64,000 nt of DNA from Austropuccinia psidii (Eukaryota > Basidiomycota > Pucciniomycetes > Pucciniales > Sphaerophragmiaceae). The first letter of the stretch is position 1; the number at the start of each line of letters is the position of its first letter. Position numbers and translations under genes: made by a program. The notes under the pieces were generated by a model. That model worked only from the letters and a program-made list of their open reading frames with translations. It was not told where the DNA came from and made no database searches. Shown here one piece after another: positions 36,343 to 49,167 of this stretch. Location of the stretch: positions 9,497,951-9,561,950 of the forward strand of contig JALGQZ010000004.1 of NCBI GenBank assembly GCA_023105745.1, given 5' to 3'.

Positions 36343-38055
36343 TAGAGAAAACCACCACCCCTTGAAAATTACAATTTCATTCTCAATTTGGACCTTTGAT
36401 TTTGCTAGACATTAATTCAAAGTATGGTTTTCTTCATTCACCATGAAAAAAAGATATCCCTGCCGGAGGGGGTAGCAGGTCCAACCTGCTTTTAACCTGG
36501 GTCATAACCTTGGTTCTAACCTTGAAATATTTTTGCAGATACTTTAAACCACAGGTTTGTTTTAATTTTAATCTATTGAAAAAGAGGATTATGGGCTTTT
36601 CATATTGTTTATTTGTTTTCTCTTAATTGAAAATACACTTCTCACTGATGAAAAATTCTCAAATAAAGTTTTTCCCAAGTAGGAAAGACACATATTTTTA
36701 ACAAGGATGTTAATTAATTTCACTGGTATTACATTTTCTTTACTACTTAAAATAATTTGAACACTCACATGGTCCCAACATTTCAAAAAGAAATTATAAA
36801 TAACCTTTCTCGAAAGCAAGCCTTCAATACACAAAAGCTTATTTCTACAGAAAGGATATATATTGAATTCAAATTATCCACCACAAAGTTGGAATTTCTC
36901 TCTTCTAAAATATTCTGAATAAATCTTGGGAGGGATTGCCAAAGATTAATATTATGTGGTGATGAATAGATAAAAAACAATTTCTCATTATTTGTATCTC
37001 ACATTCATTTGGAATGCATCATTCACAAAACCTTTTGGAGCTAGAAATGTAGGTTTCACCTATATATTTTCATAAAGAAGAAATAATTCATTTTTTAATA
37101 TTTGTACCATTCCTTTTAATATGAAATATATTTGTTAATAAGACATCTTTTTCTATAGCTCAATGAGCTTAGTACATACTCCTCAGCTCCCTTTGATAAA
37201 TTAAAATTTTTATTAATAAAGTTCTTTTTCAATTGAAACCCCCTTTCATATGGAGTTTTATAGCTTTTTCCATATTGTCATGTTCCCCATGAAACTTTTC
37301 TTACAGATTTCTTTTTGATTTCTTGAATGAGCTGGGGATTTCTCATACTTGTTCACAGTTATTTCTTTAGAAAGTCTACATTTAAGCCCAAAAACAATGA
37401 AGAATTCAATTTTGAAATTTTCCATATCTTTGTTTTACCTCCATTGTCTTTGGGAACATTGACATACCTCCTATAAATCCAAATTCAAATTTTCAATATA
37501 TTACATTTTCTATAATTTCTTTAATATTTTGAAAAATAAAATCCAAGAGCACGAATGATAGCTAAACATTATCTTCATTTGAAACAGAAAAAACGTGTTT
37601 TTTTGAAATTTTCAAGTTTTTCCTTTTCATCTGAGTTTTTTTCAATTTTCTTGTTCCTTTTTAATCAATATTCTTATTTATTTGAATTTTTTGATTTTCA
37701 TATCTTCTTTTGAATCATGTTTCATGATTTTGATGATGAATTTTTCTCTTTGTTTTGTTGGTATACTTATGTTTTCATTTCAATTATCTTTATTCTGAGT
37801 GTTACTTGTATTTATTTTTATTTTTTATTTTCATTTTTATGTATTTTTTTTCTGATTTTCTTCTTTAATTTTGTTGAGTCTATTTTTTTAATTTAAATGT
37901 ATTTGTTTTTTTATTTGTACTTTTATTATTTTGTTCATTTTTAAGCCTTTTTATTTTTTTTCAATTTTTATTGGCATTTTTTATTTTTTTTTATTTTTTT
38001 GTTTAAATTTACTTGATTTATATATATATATATATTTTACGTTGTTGGGATGCAG
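36343..38055. other. Intergenic AT-rich DNA
   Basis: 1.7 kb with only short compositional open frames. A GC-richer patch at 36460-36530 has repeated AACCT words. From 37550 it becomes T-rich, ending in a TA run (38021-38036). I see no gene. Confidence 0.45.
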
Positions 38056-38095
38056 ATACATTGGAATCAGTGTTATTACACTGATTCCAGTGTAT
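38056..38095. repeat. Hairpin-forming inverted repeat
   Basis: 18-nt arms (ATACATTGGAATCAGTGT and its complement, one mismatch) around a 4-nt loop, directly left of the A-rich array. Could be a transposon end or a relic terminator; no target duplication seen. Confidence 0.6.
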
Positions 38096-38139
38096 ATGTA
38101 AATGAAGAATAAAATTCAAATAAATTGATATTAAAATTA

Positions 38140-39436
38140 CAATAAAAAAATAAAAATAAAAATAAAAATAAAAAAAATAAAAAAAATAAAAAAAATAAAA
38201 AAAATATAAAAAATATAAAACATATAAAAAAATATAAAAAATAAAAAAAATAAAAAAAATAAAAAAAATATAAAAAATATAAAAAATATAAAACATATAA
38301 AAAAATAAAAAAAATAAAAAAAATAAAAAAAATAAAAAAAATAAAAAAAATAAAAAAAATATAAAAAATATAAAACATATAAAAAAATAAAAAAAAATAA
38401 AAAAAAATAAAAAAAAATAAAAAAAAATAAAAAAAAATAAAAAAAATAAAAAAAAATAAAAAAAAATAAAAAAAAATAAAAAAAAATAAAAAAAAAATAA
38501 AAAAAAAATAAAAAAAAAATAAAAAAAAATACAAAAAAATAAAAAAAAATAAAAAAAAGTAAAAAAAAATGAAAAAAAATAAAAAAAAATAAAAAAAATA
38601 AAAAAAAATAAAAAAAAATAAAAAAAAATAAAAAAAAATAAAAAAAAATAAAAAAAAATAAAAAAAAATAAAAAAAAATAAAACAAAATAAAAAAAAATA
38701 AAAAAAAATAAAAAAAAATAAAAAAAAATAAAAAAAAATAAAAAAAAATAAAAAAAAATAAAAAAAAATAAAAAAAAATAAAAAAAAATAAAAAAAAATA
38801 AAAAAAAATAAAAAAAAATAAAAAAAAATAAAAAAAAATAAAAAAAAATAAAAAAAAATAAAAAAAAATAAAAAAAAATAAAAAAAAATAAAAAAAAATA
38901 AAAAAAAATAAAAAAAATAAAAAAAAATAAAAAAAAATAAAAAAAAATAAAAAAAAATAAAAAAAAATAAAAAAAAATAAAAAAAAATAAAAAAAAATAA
39001 AAAAAAATAAAAAAAAATAAAAAAAAATAAAAAAAAATAAAAAAAAATAAAAAAAAATAAAAAAAAATAAAAAAAAATAAAAAAAAATAAAAAAAAATAA
39101 AAAAAAATAAAAAAAATAAAAAAAAATAAAAAAAATAAAAAAAAATAAAAAAAAATAAAAAAAAATAAAAAAAAATAAAACAAAATAAAAAAAAATAAAA
39201 AAAAATAAAAAAAAATAAAAAAAAATAAAAAAAATAAAAAAAATAAAAAAAAATAAAAAAAAATAAAAAAAAATAAAAAAAAATAAAAAAAAATAAAAAA
39301 AATAAAAAAAAATAAAAAAAAATAAAAAAAAATAAAAAAAAATAAAAAAAAATAAAAAAAAATAAAAAAAAATAAAAAAAAATAAAAAAAAATAAAAAAA
39401 AATAAAAAAAAATAAAAAAAATAAAAAAAATAAAGC
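38140..39436. repeat. A-rich array with 10-bp period (A9T)n
   Basis: From about 38500 to 39430 single Ts recur almost exactly every 10 bp in poly-A. The left part (38140-38400) is less regular and contains the phrase AAAACATATAAAA three times. All three minus frames stay open for over 430 codons, giving Phe/Ile/Tyr/Leu strings. These are artefacts, not proteins. Confidence 0.95.
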
Positions 39437-39616
39437 AATCAAAAAAATAATAATAATAATAATAATAAAACAATAAAAATTCAAATGTTTCAAAAATTGA
39501 AGAATTTATAAATTAAAAACAAACAATATTTGATTGACAAAAAAAAATATTAAAATTATATGAAATGATATATTAAATCAAAGTGAGGAAAATTAAATTT
39601 TTATAGCTTAAATGAA

Positions 39617-40361
39617 TGTCACAGGGGCTCTTCAAAGTGAAGAGGGCCTGGCACTCAGTAAACTGGGACTCACTTATGGAGGGCTCAAAGATATGGTAAG
39701 AAAGGATACACTTAAGAGTGTTAAAGATGAATTACTAAAAGAATGAATATAAGAAGCAGCAACAAAAAAGAATAAGAATAAAGAATAGAAGAGCAAACCA
39801 CAAACAAGTCCAAGTCCACTGTTTCAACCTGTCAGAATGGAAAGAGAAGGGTTAATAAGGATATGGCCACCCAACTCATACTGTACAGGCGAAGAGAGAA
39901 AAGGCAAAGACTAACTTAAAATCAAATAATTATAATACCCAAAATAAGGATAAGAATAATTATAAAATAATAAATAAACTAAATTAATTAACTGGGGAAA
40001 AGTCCCCAGGGGGGAGAAAGAGGGGCTGGTATATGTGAGAATCACCAGCCCTGATCCAGAGGAAGAATTTTCATGAGAATATTTGATGATTTAATTGAGT
40101 CTGGCCAATACAGGTCCTGTACGGCTGTACAGAACCTGTACAAGAGGTGTGGTGTATTTGAGTGATCATACAGTTCCATATTGGTGTATTGAAACTGTAT
40201 TGGGTGAATCCAACCTGTACAGGTGTTGACAGGCTGTATGCATGTTTCAGAATGAAGATTTGCTGAAACTGAATGCTGATGCAGATACTGGATTTGCTGA
40301 TTTGGGGTGTTTGAGTGGGTGTATGAATGAATACCCTTACCCCTGATGGATGGTTGTTACA
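39617..40361 (-). repeat. 3' LTR of element B
   Basis: In element orientation starts TGTAACAACCATCC at 40361 and ends CCCCTGTGACA at 39617, 745 bp. It is bordered by a classic polypurine tract. It shares blocks with the solo LTR at 9154-10581. Confidence 0.8.
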
Positions 40362-40380
40362 GTATCCCCCTCTTGAAACT
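40362..40380 (-). promoter_or_regulatory. Polypurine tract of element B
   Basis: Minus strand AGTTTCAAGAGGGGGATAC abuts the TG of the 3' LTR, the expected primer for plus-strand DNA synthesis. Confidence 0.75.
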
Positions 40381-42185
40381 GGTGGGCTCCTGAACACCAT
40401 AATACCTTGCCATTGTTGAGTGGCATTTCACTCCCCCACACAATTTCTTTGAAAAGTTTTTCTTTTGACCATTATCTCGAAATCCTTCTCCATCTCTTCT
40501 CTGTCAATTAAATTTATTCCCCCCTTCTTTAACTTTGAGTAAATACCCCACTTCGAACTGTTCTTCTGATTTCAACAACTGACGTCCTTGGGGCATGGCC
40601 TTGGGTTGTATCCCAAAATGATGGCCACTGAGCTCTTGTGCTCAAAAAATGGTGCCAGATGAGTATATGAAGTGTACTCATCTGGCCAGCCCAATCAAGG
40701 AAAATGATGGGGACAAGAATTCAGGGGTCTTGTCCCCAATGGCCTTCAAAAATGCCTCAACCAGCCCTTATAGTGATTTTGGGCTGGTGCCTTCTCTATG
40801 GAGGATCTTGAGGGTCCTTGAATTTATGGCCATTTTGGCCTCTTTTGGATCCTTGGTGTCTTTGGGGTGAAATGTGGTTCATGGCCAATTCTGGCCTTTT
40901 CTTGGGTCCTGGGTGTTTTTGATGTGATTTTGGTTCATGGCCTTTTATGGCCAAATTGTGGTTGTTGGAAATTTTCTGGCCTTTTAGGCCTTTTTGAGTC
41001 TTTGGGGTCCTACGGTCCGCGGGCCGTACGCTGCGGTCTGCGGTCCATAGGCCGTGGGCCGTGGTTTGCGGTCCGCGGTCCGTGGGGGTTATTGGAAGCC
41101 CCCAGGACCAAAATGGACCCCTTGGGCCCAAATTTGCTGGTGACCCAAGGGGGTCATGGGACCTAAAATGGCCCAAAATCAATAAATTTCACCTTTATGG
41201 CCTGGACCCATTGGTGGGGTCCAGGACCACCAAAAACTTGGCCTCCCCCAAACTTGCAGGGGAGGCCCCCCAAAGGGGCCTTGGACCTTGACTTTGAGAG
41301 GTTTTGAGGGGGCCATGATTGACTTGTGGCCCAATTCCCTTGAGGTCAAACTTTTGATTTGACGTGGACTTGACGATTTGGGTGGAGTGAAATCCAGTGT
41401 CTTGTTCCTGTTTACGGTTGGTTTGACTCCTATTCATGCTCTTATAATAACTAATAAATGAGATAAGATAAAATGATTAAAATAATAAAAGAACCTCCCA
41501 ATACGTGATTTGGGGAGGGGATGCTGCTGCTTTAAAGAAATAAAAGAAAGAAAATTATACAAGTAAAGAAAGAAAGAAAAATAAAAGAGTAAGAGGAAAT
41601 GAGGGTAAAGAAAGAAATAAAGAAAAATCCTGATGGTTGGTCCTTCTTGTGGTGAGTTGCTTGATTTTGGCCAATAAGTGTCTGAAGAAATGAAAACCAA
41701 GCATTTTGATTCTCACAGAGTGGCCAAGGTAATGTTTTACAAGAAGTAGAACCCTCAGGGATGCATACCAGGAGATGGAACTTACTTTCATAACTTCCAC
41801 TCCCCACCAAGCACCATAAAATTGAAAAGAATTGCCATAAATGACTTCTGAGATGAATTGCCATAAATGACTTCTGAAATGAATTGCCGTAAATGACTTG
41901 AAGTAATGAATGTCTTGAATTATGATGATTGGCATAAAATGAAATGATAAAATAGAGAAAGAAATGAAAAATAAAGAAGAAAACATTGGGCCATATCTTG
42001 ATAAGGTCCAAATGGAGGGTATTGATGTTGTATGCTTCCTGAACCTGTCCAAAGAAATGACAAGTGCTCACAAAGTGGCCAAGGTGATGCTTACAACAAC
42101 ATATGGGTAGAATACCCCCTTAAAGGTGCATGCCAGGAGAGGAACTTACTTTCATAACTTCTTCTCCCCACCAAGCACCATAAAA
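40381..42185 (-). other. Long 3' untranslated region of element B
   Basis: 1.8 kb without a credible gene. It includes a GC-rich block (40640-41340) full of GGCC words, and within it a CpG cluster at 41010-41095. A 26-bp repeat (ATTGCCATAAATGACTTCTG...) is present three times from 41831. A block of about 120 bp containing GGAACTTACTTTCATAACTTC is present twice (41711-41830 and 42065-42186). Open frames in the GC block are compositional. Confidence 0.6.
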
Positions 42186-45025
42186 TCAAACTCTTGAGGT
42201 ATTTGGACCAGGCTTGTCTGGATATAATGAATGGAAATCCTTGACAAGGTCTGGTGAGTTGGTAAGGTTGGAAGCTGGTTCCCAAGTGGTTCTTTCTGGG
42301 TCTTCACTGAATCCTTTCCACTCTACAAGATACCATAATTTACCTCTTTTGAGTTTTGAGTCCAGAACCTGAGCCACTTCCCATTCTTCTTGCTCCTCCA
42401 CTAAAACTGGTGGTGGCGGCAATTGGTGACGATTTGGGATAGTTGAATGCTTGACTGGTTCTAATAAGGACACATGGAATACAGGGTGAACTGTCTTCCA
42501 TTGCTGAGGCAACTTGAGGTGATATGCATGGCTGCCAATCTTCTTCAGAACTTCAAAAGGTCCCAACCATCTTTCTGATAATTTCTTGGTGGGTCTTGTT
42601 GTATTAATGTTCTTGGAAGCCAGCCATACTTTGTCCCCAGGTTGGAAATCAGGTGGAATTACTCTATTTCTATCTGCATACTTCTTGAATCTCCTTATTG
42701 CTGACTCTAATTCTTCTTTGACAACTTGCTGTACTGATTGGAGTTTTGTTGATAACTTTCCAGCAGGTGAGTCTTGAGAAATATGGATTGAGTCAAAGCT
42801 GGGATTTCTTCCATAAATGGTGAAAAAAGGTGATTGCTTGGTGGATGAATTTTCTGCATTATTATAGGCAAATTCAGCCAGAGGGAGCCAGGTGTACCAG
42901 TCATCTTGATGATAGCTGACATACATCCAAAGGTACTGTTCTAGTATCTGATTTACCCTCTCTGTCTGTCCATCTGTTTCAGGGTGAAAAGCAGTTGAAA
43001 GATCTCTTGATATCTTGAGCTGCTGACACAATTGATTCCAAAATGATGAAACAAATAATGATCCTCTATCACTGACAATACTGACTGGAAGTCCATGCTT
43101 GGAAAATACATGACTAATGAAGATTTGAGCTAAGTCCAGAGCAGTGATTGTGCCATAAGTTGGAATGAAGATTGCCATTTTTGAGAATCTGTCCACAACT
43201 ACTAAAATTGAATCAAAGTTGTTTGACAGTGGCAATTGAGTGATGAAGTCCATTGATAATGAATTCCAAGGACCAGACGGAATTGAAAGAGGCTTGAGTA
43301 ATCCAAACTTCTTGTGATGAATGTTCTTGTTTCTTGAACATTGCTGGCATGAGGACACATAGTCCTTGATGAATTGATTCATGCCAGCCCAATAAAAATC
43401 CCTCTTGATGAGCTTGAGGGTCTTCTCCTGGCCAGGATGGCCAGCCAATGGTGAGTCATGACGCTTTTGAAGAATATTGAGTTGAAGTTCTTCATTGCTT
43501 GGGATTACCACTCTATCTTTGAATAATAATAACTTGGCTTGAGGTTCAAGAGAATAATCTGGAACTGATTCACCTCTTGCTAGTTGCTTGAGTATTTCTT
43601 TATAATCTTTGTCTTGCCATACTTCTTTTTGAATCTTGTCCACTAAATCTGAGAAAATTTCCACTTTGATTGAGAAGAATCTTGACTCTTTAATTCCATC
43701 TTGCTTAAGTATTTGATGAAAATTATGAGGATTCTTGCTGATGAAGTCCACCCCCCTCTCTGGGTACACGTCGTCCCGACGTGACAAGGCATCTGGCAAA
43801 GTGGCCAGCCTGCCTGGGCGGTAAGTGATAGTGAAATGAAATTCTGAGAGAAATTCAGCCCAACGGGCCTGACGACGAGTAAGAACTTTGGAAGACATGA
43901 AAAACTGCAAGGAAGAGTGGTCTGTCAAGAACTCAAAAGGATTGGAAAGAGAAAGAAGAAATGCCCTCCAGCGCTTGAGAGCCCAAACTATGCCAAGGAG
44001 TTCCTTGTCATGAATTTCATAGTTGAGTTCAGCTGGTAAGAGCTTGCGACTATCAAATGCAATGGGATGCTTTCCTGAGTCATTCACCTGACTCAGTACG
44101 GCGCCCAATGCATAATCAGAAGCATCAGTCTCTACAATAGTAGGTAGAGATGGATTGAAATGAGATAAGATAGGAGCAGAGGTGAAAGCTTCTTTGAGTG
44201 CTTGAAACTGACTAAGAGCTTCCTCATTGAAGATGAAAGGAGAATCTTTCTTGAGAAGGGAAGTGAGAGAAGTGATTTTTTTGGAATAATTTTTAATGAA
44301 ACAACAATAAAAGTTGGAAAAGCCAAGAAAAGATTGGAGGGTCTTGATGTTCTTGGGCTGAGGCCAATTGAGGATTTGTTGAACCTTTGAAGAATCCATC
44401 TTGAGGCCATCACTTGAAACAACATAGCCCAAGTATTCCACACTTGAGGCATGGAATACACACTTGGAGGCTTTGGCAAACAGATTATTGTCCCTCAGTC
44501 TTTGGAGGACAGAGGCCACATGTTTGACATGTTCCTCCTCAGAACTGGAAAAGACCATAATATCATCTAGATAAACCACAACAAACACATCCAAAAAATC
44601 TGCAAAGATATCATTTACTAGATTTTGGAAAGAAGCAGGAGCATTGGTCAAACCAAATGGCATGACCAAATACTCATAACTGCCATATTTGGTTCTAAAG
44701 GCAGTTAAGTGCTCATCCCCCTCTTTGATTCTCAGAAGGTTATATGCACCACGCAAATCTATCTTGGAGAAGATAGTGGAACCGTTGAATACGGTAAAAA
44801 GCTGGTTCATAGGAGGAACAGGGTATCTGTTCTTCCTAGTGACAGCATTGAGTTTGCGGTAGTCAACACAAAAACGAAGACCTCCATCCTTTTTCTTGAC
44901 AAAAAGGACAGGTGCTCCTGTTGAAGAGGAGCTTGGTCTAATGAAACCTTTCTCTACATTCTCTGAAATGTAGGCCCGCAGTGTTTCTGACTCTTGATTT
45001 GATAATGAGTAGATAACACCAATTG
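42186..45025 (-). CDS. pol: Pol of element B: RT, RNase H, integrase, chromodomain
   Basis: Open frame of 961 codons (the first 15 read out of the A1 LTR). RT: FCVDYRKLNAVTRKN, SKIDLRGAYN and catalytic YLDDIMVFS (residues 167-175). RNase H: VETDASDYALGAVLS (313-327), IHDKELLGIVWALKRW and LTDHSSL. Integrase: HHCC (HDSPLAGHPG ... CQQC), DDE core MDFITQLP, SDRGSLF, TERVNQILEQ, and a GPF module RWLGPFEV. The C-terminus is a canonical chromodomain, YLVEWKGFSEDPERTTWEP, which marks it as a chromovirus. All catalytic residues are present and no internal stop occurs. Only the A1 insertion just upstream of RT (residue GVIYSLSNQ) breaks it, so B was probably active before that. Confidence 0.95.
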
Positions 45026-46943
45026 TGTAAGATGTGACTATGAAACTGATGATAATATTACTATTAATCAACAGTACTATGTCTGTTCTTATGAAATATA
45101 ATAATAAAATATTATTATAACCACAATTAAATAATTAAAAATTATTTCTTTCACGTGTTAAGCACTACTAGTGATTTTAACAGTGAGCAAGTAATTGTCT
45201 ACAAGAATCAATTACAAGAAGAATTTAATAATAAAAACTTCTTTTATTAAAATAATAAAATTATTTTAATATATAATTATCTTTTACAAGAATAATTATA
45301 AAGATAATTCTTGAAGAAAACTATTACTAGAGAAAAACTTTAAGAATTAAAGATAAAAGACTCACTAATACTCCAAAGAACTTATTGATAATAAAAGTAG
45401 AGAAATTTGACGTGGAATTGTGGATTTAAGGGATCAAAATGATTTATAACAGTATTACAACAATATATAGTTGGATTCTATGATTTCACGTCTTTCTGAT
45501 TGATTCTGAAAGAATTAAAACACTTAAGAATAGTTGAACTAATACTTACTTGTTGGTAATAAAGATTTAATAAATTGATAAGATGATGATGAAAAAACAG
45601 CAAGAAGAGGCTTCTTTTAAGTCAACAACAGCTCACAGAGGCGTGCCATGGAGCAAACTGAAAAACCAGTGAGTGAGAAAACAATAAACCTTTTTGGATT
45701 ATTGATTGCATCATCTGTTGTCATGTAAGATTATCATAATTACTTAATTGATGCTTTTACGTGACTACCAACCCCAATATGGTTAAGAATAAAAGGAGTA
45801 ACACTTGTAAATCTTCTTTTATTCTAAAATAATCATTGATTTCTCAAAGTTATCAATGTTATTGCCAATTTCATCACAGGTTGTAATTACTGTGAATTTT
45901 TGAAGATTCAGTGTTTCACGTAGAATATCCAAAAATGGACTGTAAGTAAAACTTTTAATTTTACTAGTAAAACTGTAATTCTTTTTGGTTGTACCATAGA
46001 TAATACAGTTCTCCTTTAGTCCTGAAAGTTTCAGAAAGATTCATTAAGAATTGTATTTTTAATGAATTTTTGAAGGTTTTACCTCATTTCTACGTAGAAT
46101 TGCAAATAGCAGTGTTTTGCTGGTTGCTATGAGGTAAATCAATGAATATGGGTCCCAAAAGGGTTTTAATTACTCTTTTGGGGTTTATCCATGGAAAGTC
46201 ATTAGTAATTGACATGGTTACAGGAGTGTAAGTAGCTCATTACCTCCTTGGCATGTCAAAATAGCAGGTTATTTGCTATTTTCTGATGTTTTACAGTAGT
46301 TGTAACTTGGTAACCAAGTTCCCAAAGAGTTTTAGTTTACCAATTGGGCCAAGATGAGCCATGGATCCATGCTCTGGAGCTATCCACGCCTCTGAGGCCT
46401 CAGAAGTTGGGTACCCTGGCTCTCTTTGATGTCTTTTGTCCCCCTTGCCTATTTTTTACGTCAAAATAGTAATTTAAGCTTAAAGTGAGATATCCACTAT
46501 GGGTGTACCAAAAGTCCATGTAAGAATACCATGATATTAAGTGCTCAAAACATGCATAACACTATTCTTAGTGTATATGTAACATGGGATTTCTCACTTT
46601 CCCATTATTTTGGCTAAAAATCAAGAAAAACAAAAATTTTCACGGATCTTTTATGTGGTATTAATGATGTGGTATTGAAGTATTTTCCATTTTACCACCT
46701 CAAATACTTAAATTGAGCTTATTCACTCTATGGAGCTACCCTAGGTGAATTTTTGTGTAGAATCCAAATCTGGTCTTAAATCCATGGATTTACTTACTCA
46801 ATAAAAAGTTATTCATCTTTTCTGAAATTGAAAATGATGAATTTTGGATATATGCATGACTTATGAGTTTTGCATAATTCAAAATTTCTTTTTAAGTTAA
46901 TTGTGGCCTATTTGGGTATGTAAAATATACCTCAAGGCTCACA
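45026..46943 (-). repeat. 3' LTR of A1
   Basis: Starts TGTGAGCCTTGAGG at 46943 (element orientation) and ends ACATCTTACA at 45026. Practically identical to 53605-55522. Confidence 0.95.
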
Positions 46944-46955
46944 TTCCCTCCCACC
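46944..46955 (-). promoter_or_regulatory. Polypurine tract of A1
   Basis: Minus strand GGTGGGAGGGAA directly precedes the 3' LTR. The same position in A3 reads GGTGGTAGGGAA. Confidence 0.75.
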
Positions 46956-47085
46956 AAAAAATAAAATTGTACTACAATTTTATTAGTGATAAAAAGAATA
47001 AGGCCCCAAAAGGGGGTTAATGTCCACTGTCCAACCTCTTCACATTACTCAGATCAAGTAATTTAAAGCACATTTATAGACATAT

Positions 47086-49167
47086 TCAGGCTTGTGGCCT
47101 TCTTTCATGTCTAAATCTTCTTAAGAGTTTATCTGAGTCAGGTATTTCTGATTCTGCCATCCATTCATCTTCATGTACTGGATTTCTATATCTGACAAGA
47201 TATTCTCTTTGATTTTTACCCCTAAGTCTCCTTTCTTTAATGACTTTCTTTATCTTTCTGTCTTCATTCTGTTCCATAGGTGGTACAGTTAAAGGAGTTG
47301 GGTTTCTTAAAGGAAACAATTCTTTATCAGCTGGTTGATAAGGTTTTATCAAGCTGACTGGAAATGTGGGGTGTTTATTTTCCAATTCACCACTCAATTC
47401 CACTTGAACTGCATTGGTTCCATGTAAAGCAACAATAACAAAAGGTCCTACATAAGAATCTTTAAGTTTCTTTGGGCCTTTGATATTATTAAAATTCAAG
47501 GTTGAAACTAGAACTAAGTCCCCTACTTTGAAGTCTGGTACTTTATGACTCTTGTCCCACTTCTGTTTTGCATAATCAAAAGCATCATCCATACTTTGTT
47601 TTGCATGGTGTTTTACTTTATCAAGCATTAATTTGAAGCTGGAAGCTGTAGGATGAATGTCAATCAAGTCTTTCCTCAGTGTGTCTGCTGGGAGTCTTGG
47701 ATTCCATCCTTTTTCTAACATAGCAGGAGTTTGTCCTGTGGAAGAATGGACTGATGTCTTGTATGCCAATTCTAATGCAGGTATCAGAGTGCACCAGTCA
47801 TGGGTAAAGCCATCTGAGTCTTTAAATTCTAATCCATAAGCACAAAATCTCCTGATCATGTCTTCTAAAGTTTGAATCATCCTCTCTGCTAACCCATCTG
47901 TTTGAGGGTGATATGCTGTAGAGAATGATAACTTAGTCCCAAACAATCTATGAAGATTGGTCCAAAGTGCAGATGTGAACTTGGGGTCTCTGTCACTTAT
48001 GATATTCTTAAATAACCCTGTATGAGAAATAACTCTACTCCATAAAAGAAGAGCTGTATCCATAGCAGTGTCATCTTTATGACATGGTAAGAATATGGGA
48101 GTTTTGCTATATCTGTCTACAATGACTAAACAAGCATTATAACTTTTGTCACCACTTGGAGGAAGTGCTGTGACCCAATCCATGTGAACAACTTCCCAAG
48201 GGGATTTTGGTTCTTGAATATGGATCATTAATCCAAATTTCTTGCCTGTACTCCTGTTTGCTTTTTGGCATCTATCACAGGTATGGCAATATTCAATGGT
48301 TTCTTTTCTCCAAGATGGCCACCATGCACAGTTCTTCACCTTTTCAAGTGTTCTGTCTTCTGATAGGTGTCCAGAGTAAATGCTATCATGGCATTCATGA
48401 AGAATGGTATTGATGAGCAATCTACTACACAATGTCATCACACAAGAATGTTTTGTTCTATGGTAAATAATCCCATCAAACAAGTGAAATCTTCCTTCAG
48501 AATAGGAATTTTTCCAAACTTCATCTAGTGTATTAACCAAAGATGTGTCTTTGCAGTCTTTATCCAATAAAGAAGTCAAGATATGGCAATTCTTGTCTTG
48601 TTTATAAGACTCTCTGACCTCTTCAAAGAATTCAGTCCCAATATCAGTTATGTTAATCCCTTCAATTGGAATCTGTGGTTCAGCTTCCAAAGGTACATAA
48701 GCTGGGTTATCAGGAGTGTTGGCTAAAGCCCATCTACTAAGTCCATCAGCATTTTTGTGAATGTTTCCTGCTTTATGAACTATAGTCATGTTTCCTCTAT
48801 ATTCTTGAATGGCTATTTGCCATCTCAACATATGTCTGTTGGGAGTTTTCATGTTAAGAAGTGATTTCACGGCATTACAGTCAGTTATCACTTCAAAAAC
48901 ACTGCCATCAAGGTAATAGTGTAATTTCTCAAGTGCCCATACTAAACATAAGCACTCCATTTGGCTTGCACCATATCTGGCTTCTGTTGGTTTGATTTGT
49001 CTTGAGATATAACAAACTGGTCCTTCTGTAGGTTTGTCATCAATAATTTGGACTTGGTGTAGGGCTGCCCCTAATCCATCTCCACATGCATCAATGTACA
49101 ATTTAAAAGGAATATTCCAGTCAGGCATGAGGAGTAAAGGTGCTTCTGTAAGGGCTTTCTTTATCTT
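47086..49167 (-). CDS. pol: RNase H and integrase part of A1 pol
   Basis: Same frame as the upstream RT segment, separated by a TAG (49170-49168). RNase [62 protein letters not shown]. Integrase: [12 protein letters not shown] with [11 protein letters not shown] (zinc domain), then [19 protein letters not shown] and [12 protein letters not shown] (DDE). Post-core GPF module: [12 protein letters not shown]. The C-terminus is chromo-like: [15 protein letters not shown] ... [14 protein letters not shown]. All catalytic residues are intact. The first in-frame ATG (49128) is at MPDWNIPF, inside RNase H, so independent expression is unlikely. Confidence 0.9.
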   Translation of the reverse strand, partial: KIKKALTEAPLLLMPDWNIPFKLYIDACGDGLGAALHQVQIIDDKPTEGPVCYISRQIKPTEARYGASQMECLCLVWALEKLHYYLDGSVFEVITDCNAVKSLLNMKTPNRHMLRWQIAIQEYRGNMTIVHKAGNIHKNADGLSRWALANTPDNPAYVPLEAEPQIPIEGINITDIGTEFFEEVRESYKQDKNCHILTSLLDKDCKDTSLVNTLDEVWKNSYSEGRFHLFDGIIYHRTKHSCVMTLCSRLLINTILHECHDSIYSGHLSEDRTLEKVKNCAWWPSWRKETIEYCHTCDRCQKANRSTGKKFGLMIHIQEPKSPWEVVHMDWVTALPPSGDKSYNACLVIVDRYSKTPIFLPCHKDDTAMDTALLLWSRVISHTGLFKNIISDRDPKFTSALWTNLHRLFGTKLSFSTAYHPQTDGLAERMIQTLEDMIRRFCAYGLEFKDSDGFTHDWCTLIPALELAYKTSVHSSTGQTPAMLEKGWNPRLPADTLRKDLIDIHPTASSFKLMLDKVKHHAKQSMDDAFDYAKQKWDKSHKVPDFKVGDLVLVSTLNFNNIKGPKKLKDSYVGPFVIVALHGTNAVQVELSGELENKHPTFPVSLIKPYQPADKELFPLRNPTPLTVPPMEQNEDRKIKKVIKERRLRGKNQREYLVRYRNPVHEDEWMAESEIPDSDKLLRRFRHERRPQA

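Noticed and set aside
38018..39493. Three overlapping minus-strand frames of 430-490 codons made of Phe, Ile, Tyr and Leu
   Set aside because: They are translations of the A-rich 10-bp array; all frames are open because the repeat lacks stops on that strand.
40796..41291. Open frames in the GC-rich block (Gly/Pro/Arg-rich)
   Set aside because: GC-rich composition lacks stops; no motif, no splice structure, not shared with the related solo LTR region.
41434..42071. Hydrophobic minus-strand frames resembling membrane proteins (for example 41532-42071)
   Set aside because: They cover the duplicated untranslated blocks of element B and owe their Phe/Leu/Ser content to A-rich plus-strand DNA.
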